A stretch of 64,000 bases of DNA, taken from Batillaria attramentaria (lineage: Eukaryota; Mollusca; Gastropoda; Batillariidae). Numbering within the stretch: the first letter of the stretch is position 1; every line of letters begins with the position of its first letter. A program made the translations under genes and the position numbers. Where the stretch lies: positions 417,501 to 481,500 of the forward strand of contig JACVVK020000208.1 in the NCBI GenBank assembly GCA_018292915.2, written 5' to 3'. The notes beneath the pieces were generated by a model that was not told the origin of the DNA, did not search any database, and saw only the letters and a list, made by a program, of their open reading frames with translations. Below are positions 24,458 to 37,238 of this stretch, one piece after another.

Positions 24458-25012
24458 GCCCTTCCATGCAGCGTTGTTGTGGAAGGGGCCCAGGCCCTCA
24501 CTCCTCACGCTGCCTGATCCGCCACTGTGGACCAAGAACACAGGGACCCCATCACTAGCCATCTAGTGGCACGCCGCATTGCTGCCGCAACCCGGGCCGG
24601 GTTGTCCCGGCTACGGCAAGCGTTATTACTACTACCACCGCTACTACCTCCACCACCGCTGGCCACAACCACTTCCCGAGAAGTCATCGCATGGCTAACG
24701 GGTAAGGGTGTAGTAGAAGAGTAAGTAGACTTGACGATCACGCACACATTGTATCCAGCAAAGCACACAACAAGCACTGACGACGACACACGCCAAGTGA
24801 GGACGACGGAGGTAGCTCCTGGAGAAGTATACAACACAGTTATGTACGGGAGAGCGAGAGAGAGAGGGTACAGCTCCCCGCACCCCTAGAGCAGCACAGC
24901 ACAACACAACACACGGGACCGCCAACTCTTGCCGATATCCCAGCCCAGCGTGTAGCCTCACTCTACGCCTTGCCCGCACTTCCAGCGCATAAAGAACAGC
25001 ACGTCGGTCCAC
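24458..25012 (-). other. RGM 5' untranslated/upstream region
   Basis: GC-rich sequence between the preferred start codon and the GC boxes. It contains an in-frame upstream ATG at 24562, directly preceded by TAG, and a CCACCGCTACTAC-type triplet-rich patch at 24630-24665. The transcription start cannot be placed, and a small intron cannot be excluded. Confidence 0.4.
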
Positions 25013-25014
25013 GA

Positions 25015-25100
25015 GAAAAGCCGCTCGCGCGCGAAATGGGTCACGGGGCGGGGCTACGCATGTCAGTTGTCAGCAAAGGTGCTAAACTCCGCCCCCCTGG
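25015..25100 (-). promoter_or_regulatory. Candidate RGM promoter with GC boxes
   Basis: This segment is CpG-dense (a CTCGCGCGCG run at 25024) and has two GC boxes: GGGGCGGGGC at 25045-25054 and CTCCGCCCCCC at 25087-25097. It lies about 600 bp upstream of the chosen RGM start codon, in an otherwise CpG-poor region. No TATA box is evident. Confidence 0.4.
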
Positions 25101-25934
25101 AGGAAATGCCCTAGGGGCCTCTGGGGGGCTGTCAAATCGGAACGGCCACTGCGGGCAGGTACACGCGGGGGTTCTATGGCAGGCAACGGTAGATATTAAT
25201 CAAAAGTTTCACACCTCGGGAAAGTCAGCCTCTAGTAGAGTTGACTTCTTATTCCATTTCACCTTGAAAAAAAAGTTTCAAGCGCCCACCTCCTTCGCTA
25301 CGGTTAGGCGGGATCAAAACCGACAAACGACAGCGTGCCTCGATAGCTCATGTGTAGAATGTCTTTACATAGATCTCGGCTGCGATAGGCGCGAATAAAT
25401 ATGCCAAACAGGAGAAATGGGTTGTCAGTTTCACGCGGTTTTCTCTCTACAGTCTTGATAACATCTTTTTTTTCTGCGATTCTACCGCGCGTTACACGGC
25501 ATCTACAAATACGTCACAGTGTTTATCAACTTCGGCTAGATTCACATCATTGTCGTTTGTGTTTACTGGTTTACACAGAATTATGAGTCATGTACTTCGT
25601 CCCAACAGTTACAGTATTTAATTCACATCTTTCTTTTTCATTCAACAACTTTTTATTATCCTTACTGAAGGCAGTTCGTTCGCGTTATAAGAACGTTTCT
25701 TTAGATTTCATTTACTGATTTACTATACGGAACGAGTTTAAAATGTACGTCATGTGCAACACTTGCGAATTGATTGAAGTACTACTGGTTTAAACGGGTG
25801 TATCCGTTGCTTGTTGTGGAGATACAAGAAAATACTTCTGAGCATTGCCAAGATAAACTTATAGTATGCTCAATAGACATCCATTTACAGCAACCTAACC
25901 TTGCAATGGCGGATCACAAAGTGATTACAAATCA

Positions 25935-25971
<37 letters not shown>

Positions 25972-26390
25972 CTCAGTTGTGTGTGTGTTTTCTTTTTCAC
26001 TGGTGATCTTTTTATCTGTGTCCACCGAGAGAATCTGTATCGGAAAATCCAGTCTAGCAGTACACGTTTCTACGCACCGATCGGACATAACACTATGGAA
26101 AACTCTACACTGTAAGAAGTGTATCAGCTTCAACTTCGGTCACATGACGTGCACGTTTACGCTCTACAGCTCTAGAATTCTACCTCTTATGTACACTTGC
26201 ATCGATCAGAGAAATAGCTCGCCCGTGAAAACAGGAGTCCGTGAAATTCACTGTTTGCTTTGCCGTTCACCAATACGCCAGTCTCACGCGATACATTATC
26301 TAAGAACAGAATACCACGCAATCAACTAAATGGACCAATTGTATTAAGAAATGGTGTGCTAAATGCGAATGTTGTACGGCTCAGAACCGG
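25101..26390. other. Gene-free stretch upstream of RGM
   Basis: Apart from a GA/G run at 25935-25969, I see no repeat family and no convincing coding sequence. Confidence 0.5.

Positions 26391-26392
<2 letters not shown>

Positions 26393-26434
<42 letters not shown>
26393..26434. repeat. (CA)n microsatellite
   Basis: Perfect CA run. Confidence 0.95.
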
Positions 26435-26435
<1 letters not shown>

Positions 26436-26665
26436 GCTTCAGTTTCGATCCAACAGCTGACACCCTTCAACGCACCAGTTAGAACAAATGGCCACGGATC
26501 GGGAGCCCCTTTCAAAATAGTTTACACCAGAACCGACCAGAGCGGCCCACAGGGGTTTTGCAAGGATCGACCGGCCCCGTGGTGTTACAAGGGGAACGGC
26601 CAGAGCGATAAAGCAATTTTCAGCTCCTAATAGTTTAGAATTTCGAGACTCTCTCTCTCTCTCTC

Positions 26666-26820
26666 GGGGAGCCGCGATAGCCGAATGGTAGAGCTTTGGA
26701 CTCTCGGGTCTATGGTTCCAATCCCGGCTGGGGCCAAATACTTGTGCTGGCTTTAGTTTTTTTTTCTCGTTGCCTCGTCTTTGGGCAAAAGGACGATATT
26801 AAACTCCCAAACAACCACCA
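26666..26820 (+). repeat. SINE family A copy
   Basis: Head GGAGCCGCGATAGCCGAATG with a short deletion in the anticodon region. The body and tail have lost the TGATATCACCC segment. Confidence 0.88.
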
Positions 26821-26830
26821 CCCCCCCTCT

Positions 26831-26846
26831 CTCTGGGTATGCAATA

Positions 26847-26883
<37 letters not shown>

Positions 26884-26918
26884 TTGTATGCGCTTCAGTA
26901 ATACTGTATGGTATACAT

Positions 26919-26986
<68 letters not shown>

Positions 26987-27130
26987 CGCGCAATGTTTTC
27001 TTACATTGCATCTTTTTCTCACGTACGTGCATTTGCTAGTCTTTGTTGTAGTCATTTTTTTTTGTGTTTAGCAACTGCTGCTTGAAAAGACCATTGTATG
27101 GCCAAATCTTTTCCGTCGGAAAATAAAGTT
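26831..27130 (+). repeat. GT-carrying dispersed repeat, copy 1
   Basis: It is homologous end to end with 43625-43915: GGGTATGCAA, (GT)n, TATGCxCTTCA, a second (GT)n ending in GCGTGCGCGC, TTTTCTTACAT, CTTTGTTGTAGT, and a 3' end GACCATTGTATGGCCAAA ... GGAAAATAAAGTT. The AATAAAG plus short tandem tail looks like a retroelement 3' end. Confidence 0.75.
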
Positions 27131-28376
27131 GGTTGGTTCGTCCGTTCTCTCTGTTGACAGGAATATGGGTTTTATTGTTTTAAACTGTTTTATTTTGTTT
27201 GCTTTCATATACAAGAACCATACATATTCTACTATCGTGGGACACAACAAGCTATAAGCTTATGGGTTTTATTGACGCCGATCGGGCGGGCAAACGCCTC
27301 AAGTGCTGACCGTGTTCTGACTGACGTGGGTAGAGGGGCAATGATCGACACCAAGTCTTGTTATGTAAGGCCGGCTTTACTTCACACCCAAGGCGTGTAA
27401 CACTCACACTGCATAACACTGTTTTTTTCGGTTACAAGTCCTGCGGCAATCCACCCAAGAAATAAGACGTACTCAAAAGACGACAGCGCAACTGAGACTT
27501 TTCCCTCCCAAAGTTGGGACGTTGTGCTTACGGAAATCCGACGGCTGATACGGATTGTATGTGTCCGGACAGATAATTATGGGATAGATATGTCTTAATG
27601 AGAATAATTATTACAACTGTTTGTGCTTTGACTCTGCTAAACTTGCGGGGGAAACAACTGAAAGTTTGAAACTGTATTTTATTATTATTTTTTTTACAAA
27701 GAAGTCGGACGAACAAAATTGTCGGAAGGTTTTAGCGCGAAGTTCGAAGGGGGAATATTCCGGGTTTAAAAAAAAAAGAAGGAAAAGAAAGAAAGAAAGA
27801 AAATTGGCTGCCCCAACTCTTTGCCGGCTCAAGTGATATTCTTCCCAGGTCATGGAATCCATGTAGGGCCCAGTATTCATTTCTTGATGTAATGTAAAAT
27901 GTACTATACAGTACCATGTGTTATTCACATATTTTGTGCGACAAGCACCGCAAAAAACACGCACAAATACAAACTTAAATTGGGGAACACCAACAATAAT
28001 GACAAAGATAAACAAACATAAAAACAAACTCACAACAACATCAGCAAAAACATACATTATATATATGTACAGAAAGTGTGAGTTCAGTCCCAAACGCCAG
28101 CTCTGAAACGTGCCCTAATTTCGTAAACAGCAACCGGTTTGGCTGTGGTAAACTTTCCGTGGGGCAGTCCTGTTATTTGACTGCGAGCACGGAGGGCGAA
28201 AAACCATTACGCGAACCCCAAACGAAAGCGATTAGTAGCCAGCGAGACCTGGTGAAAGCCTGAACGGGGAACAACTGCAAGTTCCCTTGGGGCACGAGGC
28301 TTTTCAAACAGCAATTAATGGACTACTGTGCAGGCTCGACACTGTAAGTTGGTGAGAAAACATCACCACCGTAACG

Positions 28377-28379
<3 letters not shown>

Positions 28380-28457
<78 letters not shown>

Positions 28458-28530
28458 TAATTACTTAACTTTAATACTACTAGCTACAAGATTATGTACT
28501 GCGCAACTTTTGCCATGCCGATTGAAAAGC

Positions 28531-28565
<35 letters not shown>

Positions 28566-28631
28566 AGAGAGAAGAGAGACGAAGAGAATACTACTAGACA
28601 GAACTCTTGCTAAGGAGGTAGGATGATTGAA

Positions 28632-28662
<31 letters not shown>
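28380..28662. repeat. (GT)n(GA)n and two further (GA)n tracts
   Basis: A compound run at 28380-28455, then AG runs at 28531-28578 and 28634-28662. Confidence 0.93.
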
Positions 28663-28664
<2 letters not shown>

Positions 28665-29237
28665 TTAAGTAATCGTCAATTAAATTTTCAGTAATCAAAT
28701 TTGTCGAATCAAGTTTTGTTGTCCTAGTGTCTGAAACACAGCAAGTACCGGGTTTATCCAAAACTACCGAATAAACAAACCAATCTTACTTTATAAGTTT
28801 GTAATTATCATACATCTCAAACCTGCCAACTTCCGTAGAAAAAGAAAGAAGGAAAGAAAATGCCGAATTAATCTGTCTCCCTGTGTTGTGAGGAGATGGG
28901 TTACCACACAGGAATCCCGCCTCCCAAAGGGTTGCGCTCCAAGGGGAACAACTCGTGTCTAATAACACTCCTCAGCCGCCAAGGCAAAGGGGTAGTTCAC
29001 GAACGCTCAGAGGTACCGCAAGGCACCACCCGGTTGTGTGTAGCTCGACGATTGCGTTTGAAGGTTTTAATTTTGTCTGCTTCTGACAATACTGTCACGA
29101 CCCTTACAGTCGTGACCACCGTGACAACTACGACGACAGTTACTACAGCCGTGAACTTCAGCAACAATCATCAGCTATGATATCTGATTTGCGAGCATGT
29201 TAACAACATTGCAGAGGAATAAGAGATGGGTGGGAGA

Positions 29238-29356
29238 GTGGTTGTTTGGGAGTTCGACGGCCTTTTTTTTCCCACGACATACGGGTGACAAAAACATCTG
29301 GCAACGATGAAAAAGCTAGTACCAATACTTCGTTCTAGCCGGGATTCGAACTCACG
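29238..29356 (-). repeat. SINE family A, head-truncated
   Basis: Diverged tail and body. It ends just past the B box. Confidence 0.8.
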
Positions 29357-30104
29357 AGAGAAAAGCGAAAATTCACAAACACTGCGGGAACACTTACACT
29401 CCTTTTTCGGAATGGGTGGGGGTGGGGGGGGGGGGGGGACTGAAATACCTTTTGAAACCACACTTCTGAAAGACTGAGATGAAACAGTGACCCAGACAAG
29501 ACAAAACTCAGCACTAAGATGACCTCTCGCACCCCCCTCCCCCTCCCCTCCCTTTTTTCGCCCCCTTCAATCCACAAGACACACATTTGCCGTTGCATCG
29601 AGCTTTCATATCAAAGACAGAGATTTGACACGCCGCTGTCAAAGGCTAGGGAGTTGAGCCCGCAGCCCAGTGAGTGACGGAGGCACCGTTACACTGTGAT
29701 GTGGCGTCACCAGAGTGTGAGGCAGGGTGCCGGGGCCTCCTGGCTTGGAGCTCGCGCGCGAGATGTCAACACGACCTCGGGACGGACCGCGGACGAGCAA
29801 ATCTTGCGACTGGGCGCGAAACCCGCGCCCTTCTGGGGTTCAAATCCCTGTGATAATCGCGGCCTGACGGGATATTCCGGAATATTCTGACACAACACGT
29901 CACTGGGCGGGGGCTTGAACTACTTCCTACCCCCTCCCCCTCCCCCTTACGTAACTGTTATTGTTGAGTGAAAATCGGTTTGAAGATATGGGGTAGAGGT
30001 GGGGGGGGGGGTGTTGGGTGGCATGGACAAAAGGGGAGTTCTTATGATGACATTGACCTGTCAAAACGCTCAAAAAGATCTTCCGCTGCAGCTCTCTCTC
30101 TCGC

Positions 30105-30262
30105 TCAATTCCATTCCCTCAGTGTTGTATTTGTTTTTCTTTTGTTTCTTTTGGGGTTTTTTTTGCCAGTAGTTCTTTTCTTTTGTAGCAACGGCAGATT
30201 GAAAATTAACCATTGTATGGCTAAATCTTTTCCGTTGAAAAATAAAGTTCGTTCGTCGTTCG
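30105..30262 (+). repeat. 3' end of the GT-carrying repeat family
   Basis: Shares GTAGCAACGGCAGATTGAAA, ACCATTGTATGGCTAAATC and the AATAAAGTTCGTTCG tail with the copies at 26831 and 43625, without the GT tracts. Confidence 0.7.
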
Positions 30263-30408
30263 TTCGTTCCCTTACCACCCAAAAACCCTCTCCTCTTCTT
30301 TCAATGCATCCTACAAACACCGATACCTTTATCAAATTTAGTGAGACGGGTCTTTTCCACATGACACGTTACAAGTCAGTTTAAACTACACAAAAGACAA
30401 TTACAGAA

Positions 30409-30412
<4 letters not shown>

Positions 30413-30475
<63 letters not shown>
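30413..30475. repeat. (AG)n microsatellite
   Basis: About 31 perfect AG units. Confidence 0.97.
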
Positions 30476-30476
<1 letters not shown>

Positions 30477-30711
30477 AAACCGTCAGTGTCGGTCACAATC
30501 CATATTCTGCTACTCTCGAACTGCCGCGATATACACGTCAATATTGCAGCCGTCTGCCAGAAACTACCAGAACCCATCAAACATTCCTCTTCAAGTTCAC
30601 AAGCTATAAATCGTAACCTTCCACCGCTGACTTTGCCATTTCCTTGATTAATCGCCATTCATCCATACCCACAGCGCATCTTACGTGCACGTGCCTTCAA
30701 TACCATTCCAT

Positions 30712-30922
30712 GGGTCTGATGCATGAAGCAGGACTAAGGCGCTAGTCCCAGACTAACTTGACCATGCTGACGCTTACGAAATGCATTTCTAGGGTGTCGT
30801 GCACACAGTTATGTTTAATAGGAATTTATATATAGCGTTTTCTTTGAAATCCGTGTCTGTGCTGCGTTTCGACTATTCCACTAACCCGTGAGTAGTCGGT
30901 AATACGTTCATGCATCAGACCC
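30712..30922. mobile_element. MITE-like element, 211 bp, 16-bp perfect TIRs
   Basis: GGGTCTGATGCATGAA at 30712-30727 is exactly inverted at 30907-30922. There is no open frame inside, as expected for a non-autonomous DNA transposon. I see no clear target duplication. A diverged relative lies near 18650. Confidence 0.65.
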
Positions 30923-31183
30923 CCTGAACCCACGTGACCGGCGAGCTTCGACAAGGGTTTTGCAAGGGCGGCAAGGGGGCCTTCAAAAGCGGCGCCTGAC
31001 TTCAAACGTTTTTCACATCAGTCTGCTAGCTGTGGCCAAGTAAAGCTCTCAATTTCTCAGCTAAACCGCCCTCAAACACCACCTCAATGTCTCACGCTCG
31101 CTGCCTTGGGGTTGTCAGGGTCTCCAACCCACACACCTGGGCTTCATGCTTGTTTGGACAAATACTCTCCCTCTTTCTCTTGA

Positions 31184-31189
<6 letters not shown>

Positions 31190-31234
<45 letters not shown>
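31190..31234. repeat. (GA)n microsatellite
   Basis: Perfect GA run. Confidence 0.95.
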
Positions 31235-31236
<2 letters not shown>

Positions 31237-31393
31237 AAATGACCTTTACTTGACATTGGCAGAAGTTATTGGTCTTTAGATGACCAAGTTTGGAAACTGC
31301 CGTTGCTAGGAACAAAATCAAAACACCCAAATACGAATAGGAACAAAATCCAATTATCTAAGCTACTAACAAAAAACAAAACAAAAACAAACT

Positions 31394-31394
31394 G

Positions 31395-31459
<65 letters not shown>
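31394..31459. repeat. (GA)n microsatellite
   Basis: GA run with one AA break. Confidence 0.95.
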
Positions 31460-31460
<1 letters not shown>

Positions 31461-31493
31461 TCTGACAGACAAGGAACTACAGACAGAAAGTCT

Positions 31494-31575
31494 GTACAAG
31501 GATTCAAACCGTTGGGATTCGAACCCAAACCCTTCAATCCCGAATCCAACGCTCAACAACAAGGCAGCTATCCCG
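31494..31575 (-). repeat. Diverged tRNA-like SINE head
   Basis: The reverse strand reads GGGATAGCTGCC, GAGCGTTGGATTCGGGA and a B box GGGTTCGAATCCCAA. The family A body is absent. Confidence 0.5.
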
Positions 31576-31599
31576 GGCACGAATCCCAATGTATTCAAG

Positions 31600-33180
31600 A
31601 CATTTACAAAAAAAAATTTCAGTCATGGATCCCACACAGCAATTTACACGCGAACAAGAATTTAAGAAAAAGAAGTAAATCTACAAATTCTTTGGAAAAC
31701 TAAAACTGGAACTGTCCTCACATCTCTCCCTCCCCCCCCCCTCACATCCCCCCTCCAATTTTTACAAGGCTGCCTTTACGGTTGTAGCTGTTCATCCATT
31801 TTATTCCGCTGCCATAAGTCGTGTGCGAACTGTAGCTTAATTCGACGCCCCGGTCCACTGAAAACCGCACTGTCCCCATCCCCATCGGCTTTGTGACAAA
31901 CTGACAGGCCCATGAAAAAGAGGGTAATTCCATCCCAGGCCACAAGCAAAAAAAGGGGGGTAATTCCATCCCATAATAGGCCGTTTTCGGATCAATTAGC
32001 GCGTGCCAGGCTGCTGTCAGAACGAGGCAGGTTGAAATTGAAATCAGCGCACCCATTAACCCAATGACACCCCCCGCCACAGCAAGCGCTACATCTCGTC
32101 AGAACTCTCGTTTCACGTTTTATTAGAATATTACTCTTCCCTCACAGCACTCCTGACACCATTTCATTTATTGCTTCTGTCAGAGGGACGCTGTCTGCGG
32201 CGTAGTTGGAATTACGACGAAACACATTCCGTTTGTTTTGTAAAGAGGGAAAGGGACAGGGATCTCCACACTGGAGGGGAGAAAAAAGTGTAAGGTGATT
32301 AAATAATAATAAAAATCTTGACTTTATTATTTTCCGTTTCTAGTACTGAAAGAATTAGTTGTTTGTATAGGGGGAAGACAAAACTCTGTCCCTACGGACA
32401 CCCCTCCCCCCCCCCCCCCAAAAAAAAAAAAAAAAAAAAATCACACATTTTTACAAATTTTGAAAGAATACAAGGCGACTGAGCTGTGACTTTTTTTTTT
32501 CGCGTATTTTCAGTGACATATTTTTCGTTTTTAACACACGTTTTCAAATTAGAGACAAATTTAGTCAGCGTGTATTGACCTACTCGTAACCCTTGTCACC
32601 TACTTACTGGCCTTGTCATAACAAAAAACAGAAACAGGAAAATGTTTAGAATTACAATAAAATCTGTGCAATTTGGTGCATGTTGGCATGATTTTAAGTG
32701 CCTATTAGGTGGAAACACTTTGCGGGGGAGGAAAAGTTTTAGCCAAAGGTGGAAATCCGTCAAACGGTGAAAGATTGTAAGCCCCACTTTAATAATAATA
32801 ATAATAATAATAATAGGGCGCCTTTCCCCGGGGAACGAGCTCTAGGCGCCTTACAATCTAAAGCCGAAGTAAAAAAAACAAAACAAAAAAACCCCAACAA
32901 CCAAAAAACAAAACAAAAAACAACCCATTCACTCAATGTACACTACGTAAGAACAACTAAAAAAAGTGAAAGAGCGCACGCACGCACACACACACACACA
33001 CACCCAATGCATTCTTCGACAAAAAACACAAGCGCAGTTGGCAAAGGGTAAACAAAACAGCATTGTCGCTCACACTGTGCTGACTCGCCTTCTCCGACAA
33101 TCGACACACAACCCCCATCACGAGTGCTCCTAATTTATGACGGCCATTTTCGCTCGGAAAGAAAGCTGCTGCTAGAAGTT
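31600..33180. other. Gene-free stretch with short repeats
   Basis: Holds a C/A homopolymer block (32403-32440), an (AAT)n tract leading into GGCGCC-rich sequence (32791-32865), an A/C-rich tract (32867-32930) and (CACG)(CA)n at 32978-33002. No coding evidence. Confidence 0.5.
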
Positions 33181-33187
33181 TTCTTCT

Positions 33188-33455
33188 TTCTCCTACTGTC
33201 TGTGTGGCTCACTTGGTATAGTTCGCCCGGTAGAGTGTGCACGTGTACTCCCCGGCCACTTGCACGGGAAGCAAAATTTAATGGTAGGCCAGCTTTTCCA
33301 CCCTCGCTGTGTAGACCCGGCCTGGGGTAGTTGTACTGTTGTTTTAGGATGTGTTCTATGTGTGTGTGAATGATGTGTGAATGCGAAATGGGTTGATGTT
33401 TTTTTTGAAGATTTGTGCTGCATAGATGTGGCTTATTATTATTATTATTATTATA
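33188..33455 (+). repeat. Retroelement-like repeat ending in (TTA)n
   Basis: A tRNA-like start (GTGGCTCACTTGGTATAG) and a terminal TTATTATTATTATTATTA run suggest another short retroelement. No second copy was found here. Confidence 0.35.
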
Positions 33456-33568
33456 AAATTGTGCCCTAACGTTCAGTCCGGTCAACTCTCGCGATATTTC
33501 CGCGCTACTGTCACTAACAGGTCAATTTTGCGGAAATGGAAATGGTTACAAATTACAACCGATATTTC

Positions 33569-33675
33569 TTCTAATGCTATACACGTTAACCTCCCAAACA
33601 CGCACCCACCTCCCCACTTCTAATGCTATACACGTTAACCTCCCAAACACGCACCCACCTCCCCACTTCAAATGC
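33569..33675. repeat. 49-bp tandem duplication
   Basis: Identical 49-bp units start at 33569 and 33618, and a partial third copy starts at 33667. The unit contains CACGTTAACCTCCCAAACAC, which resembles a SINE family A tail in reverse order. Confidence 0.85.
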
Positions 33676-34643
33676 TTTACTTAAGTTACAGTTGTAAATT
33701 TAAGTCAGCGGTCACATGATTTCAACTCGCGAGACCCAAATGCAGGACACAATTATGGGAGAGCTGGTGTACATTAATTTTGCTCCCCCTGCAAATACCG
33801 GGGGCACATTTGGACCCCCCACAGGGCGAACTTCACCAACTGAGCCGTAGTTTTCCGTAAAGCGTCGCTGTCGCATTAAGGACAATTATCCAGTCGTTAT
33901 GATTATCGCCGCTCGTCAGGCTTGCAGACATTAGAAAGGGAGGGAAAATGACATCATGCGCGTGCTTGGTGCAACGGCTTTGATTTACAATGAGCGCGCG
34001 CTGACTGCATGCTTTGTGCAAAACCTTTTTTCCCCCTCTCTTTTCTTTCACTTATTCCTGCTCTATTCACAGGCGCCTCCGAAACATGCGTGTTTCATTT
34101 GACTGATGTGAAGTTTTCAGGGAGTGTGCATTTTTTCCACACCCCCCACCTTCCTTGCCCGGTCAGTGATCAGATGAGATTGGATGGCAAAGGGCGACTT
34201 CATAGAGAGAAACTGCATTGGGATAAAGCGTAATTTCCGCTGATTAGAAACTCAAATTTATATGGTGATAATAATCCCAGTTCATAATGTCGGTGGACGC
34301 AGGCAAAAGGAATGAGAAATCTATGGACGAACTATTGTAGTATTTTGACAATTTCGACGAGTGAACAGACGATAATTGCAAACGAAAACAAGACTATCCA
34401 GATTAGCAAATGCTAGCCTAAATTAATAGACGACTCCACTCCTGTCGATCAAAGGGGGGATACACGAAAGAGCAAAGGGGTGGGGCTAAGACCTCGGGGC
34501 TTGTCGGGTGGATTCGTCTGTTACAAGCTGTCTTAAAAAAACAAAACAAAAAACAACCATTTATTGCTAGTACGTATACACACAGAAACACTGGTTTCAC
34601 ACAGCATAATATGTGCAAACAGAATCAAGAGGAAAGGAAGGAA

Positions 34644-34682
<39 letters not shown>

Positions 34683-34939
34683 TCGTTGCTACAAAGCAAG
34701 GCCAAGGAACCACAAAGTAACCGACACAGGGAGAAAGGACAAGAGAAAGAAAGGAAGAAGTGTAGCTCAAGTGAAACTTCATCTGAAGAAAAACAAGCGG
34801 CGTGTCCCGGGACCGTTGAACATAGTTCGAGGCGTCACCATTGTCAGGCCCTGATGTCGACTCCAACATTCTCTGAACGCCCAGACAAACATCACCGGCG
34901 GATCCACTACGAGACTGAGGAGGGGGTGGGTGTGGGATC

Positions 34940-35115
34940 CTGGTGAAGGTGATTGTCGGCGGGTATGTGTGAATGTATTGATTTACTTGATAGATGTGTA
35001 CTTATGAGTGTGCTCGCAGTCAGTAGGTATGTGCGTGCATTTGTATCCATTTGTTGTTGTTGTTGTTTTGCTATGCCATTAGAAGGTGGGAATAAATAAA
35101 CTTGACTTGACTTGG
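34940..35115 (+). repeat. LINE-type 3' tail
   Basis: It ends in GGAATAAATAAA followed by CTTGACTTGACTTGG, a short-unit tail typical of non-LTR retrotransposons. Upstream homology is not recognisable. Confidence 0.3.
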
Positions 35116-35157
35116 GTCTGGCTCTGCTTTGGAAATCTTCACCCCCTCCCCCCCCAA

Positions 35158-35161
35158 CACA

Positions 35162-35217
<56 letters not shown>
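35158..35217. repeat. (CA)n microsatellite
   Basis: CA run with one CACC break. Confidence 0.95.
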
Positions 35218-35218
<1 letters not shown>

Positions 35219-35299
35219 TCGAAATTCGCAATTCGAAGTTACAAAACAATTAAATTAAATCAAATGTTGCCTACCGTACTAATCTCCAAGGCACATGTA

Positions 35300-35475
35300 T
35301 TGATTTGCGTAGCTAAACTGACCCTTCGCACCATATTTGATGCCCGGGGTGGGAGAAAATGCGTGCGATTCACGTGAGCGAGCATGCGTGCTGGGTTCAG
35401 TTGCGGCGCTTTGAGCCAAACAATTGGGAAAAAGCACATAAATCAATGAACTTCTTCCTCATCATTATTACTGAA
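35300..35475 (+). repeat. SINE family B, 3' part
   Basis: GATTCACGTGAGCGAGC, TGCTGGGTTCAG and CGGCGCTTTGAGCCAA match the other family B copies. It ends in TCATCATTATTA and abuts an inverted family A copy. Confidence 0.7.
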
Positions 35476-35476
35476 C

Positions 35477-35612
35477 CTCCTTCCCACCACACACGGCTAA
35501 TATCAAGGACAGGGCAACCAGAAAAAAGGTCAGCACAAACGTTTAACCCCCTAGCCGGGATTCGAACTCACGACTTTGGAAGTACAGCTCCCTACCTGAC
35601 CGGCTGTTCCAA
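35477..35612 (-). repeat. SINE family A, diverged copy
   Basis: ATATCAAGGACAGGGCAACC, GGTCAGCACAAA and AGCCGGGATTCGAACTCACG are recognisable. The head has drifted. Confidence 0.75.
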
Positions 35613-36149
35613 GTGGTGAGTTGGAAAACACGCACTGTATTCATGGAGCACAAGTTTTAATGTCGGTGTTCAAATCTTGAAATGTATCAGAAAGAAAGTG
35701 GGTGTTTCAAATTAAAAAAAATAAAAAATAAAAAATCAAATTTCGGTCTGCTCAGTTTGGAGCGTAAGAAGGCCATCCATTTCTTTTCCGCACAGCATAA
35801 TATTATCTCTGGTTCTAAATATGATCCTCCGCAGACGTCCAATTTGACATCCCAGAAAAATTCTGCTGACGTATAATCACTAATGGCGGAGAGCCTTTGG
35901 CTTCACGCTCGCGTCTCTCATAACAGGCTCCAATTTTCTGCCACCCCTAGCCCCCGTGTCTAACATCAGATCCAAACTTCGAGACAAGTGCGTCATTCTT
36001 GCATCGCTGACGACACGCATTCATGTGCATGCACGTGCAGCTGAGAGCGCGCGAGATAGGCAGCTGTCTGCACAAGAGCCCCGAATCTAACGGCTCATAT
36101 CGATCCATCTTCTCTAGTCGATGGCCCGATCCCATCAGGGGGGATTACC

Positions 36150-36225
36150 CTCCATTGGCGGAGTGCTCTCCCCTGTCTCCGGCCACCGAGTTCAATCCCG
36201 TGACCTCTTCTTTGGGTCAGTTTCC
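36150..36225 (+). repeat. tRNA-like sequence, possible SINE head
   Basis: TTGGCGGAGTGCTCTCCCC followed by GAGTTCAATCCCGTGACC has A-box-like and B-box-like spacing. Not a foldable tRNA by eye. Confidence 0.3.
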
Positions 36226-36452
36226 TCAAAGAGTTTTTCTTCTCGGCAAAAGATGTCTCGCTTGTCCTGTGTGTGTGAAACTGAAGACTGTGTCACTCCT
36301 AGCGGCACAGAAGTGCGCTTCACAACTTTGTTTTGTTTTGCCATAGATTGCTGTTTTCAAGAGAGGGTTTTCAACTGTGCCGTTTATCATAGACGTATTT
36401 TGTGCTTTTGAGTTTGAAGTGAAATTGTCGTTTCATGACAAAAGAAAAATAT

Positions 36453-36512
<60 letters not shown>
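36453..36512. repeat. (CA)n microsatellite
   Basis: About 29 perfect CA units. Confidence 0.97.
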
Positions 36513-36515
<3 letters not shown>

Positions 36516-37138
36516 TGCGTAAAAAAACCTTACAGCTACACGTATTTCACATAGCTACGTACAAACCAACCCCCCTCTCCTTTAACAACGTTTTTCCTCC
36601 GACCGACGTGCCTACCTGGAGCTAACTGCATAATAGCCGAGGCCGGGCTTTCATGTCGGGAGGTAGCTGGCCCCGATAACAATCTGCCCACGTATCCAAA
36701 AGGTGTAGATATGCTTTCAGCCAAGGGAGAGCAGAGCGCTTCGCTCCCCTGACGGTAACCCCTATTCACACCTCGAGATCTGATAAGCGTTCTGACAAAG
36801 TGCTTGAGACGCGCAGACCTCCATTCACTACACCGTCTACACACGCGCTAGGCTGTACACAAAATGCATAGTAATGGATAGTATTGCACACACACTCACA
36901 CACACAGAGGATGTGTTTTGTGCGCAAAAAAAGGGCAGACAGGCTCTAGGATAACTCTTGTTGGAGAGGTGGTTGTGGGCTAGTCTACTCCTGTCCCTGT
37001 CTGTCACACAAACACACGCACACACAGAGACACACTGGCAAACACGCACACACACAGACATACAGAGGTAATATCCTCGGTTTTCGTGCTTTCGTTTGGT
37101 TTACTGTTTCAATTGCTCGTAACGTTTTCAACGGTAAA

Positions 37139-37238
<100 letters not shown>

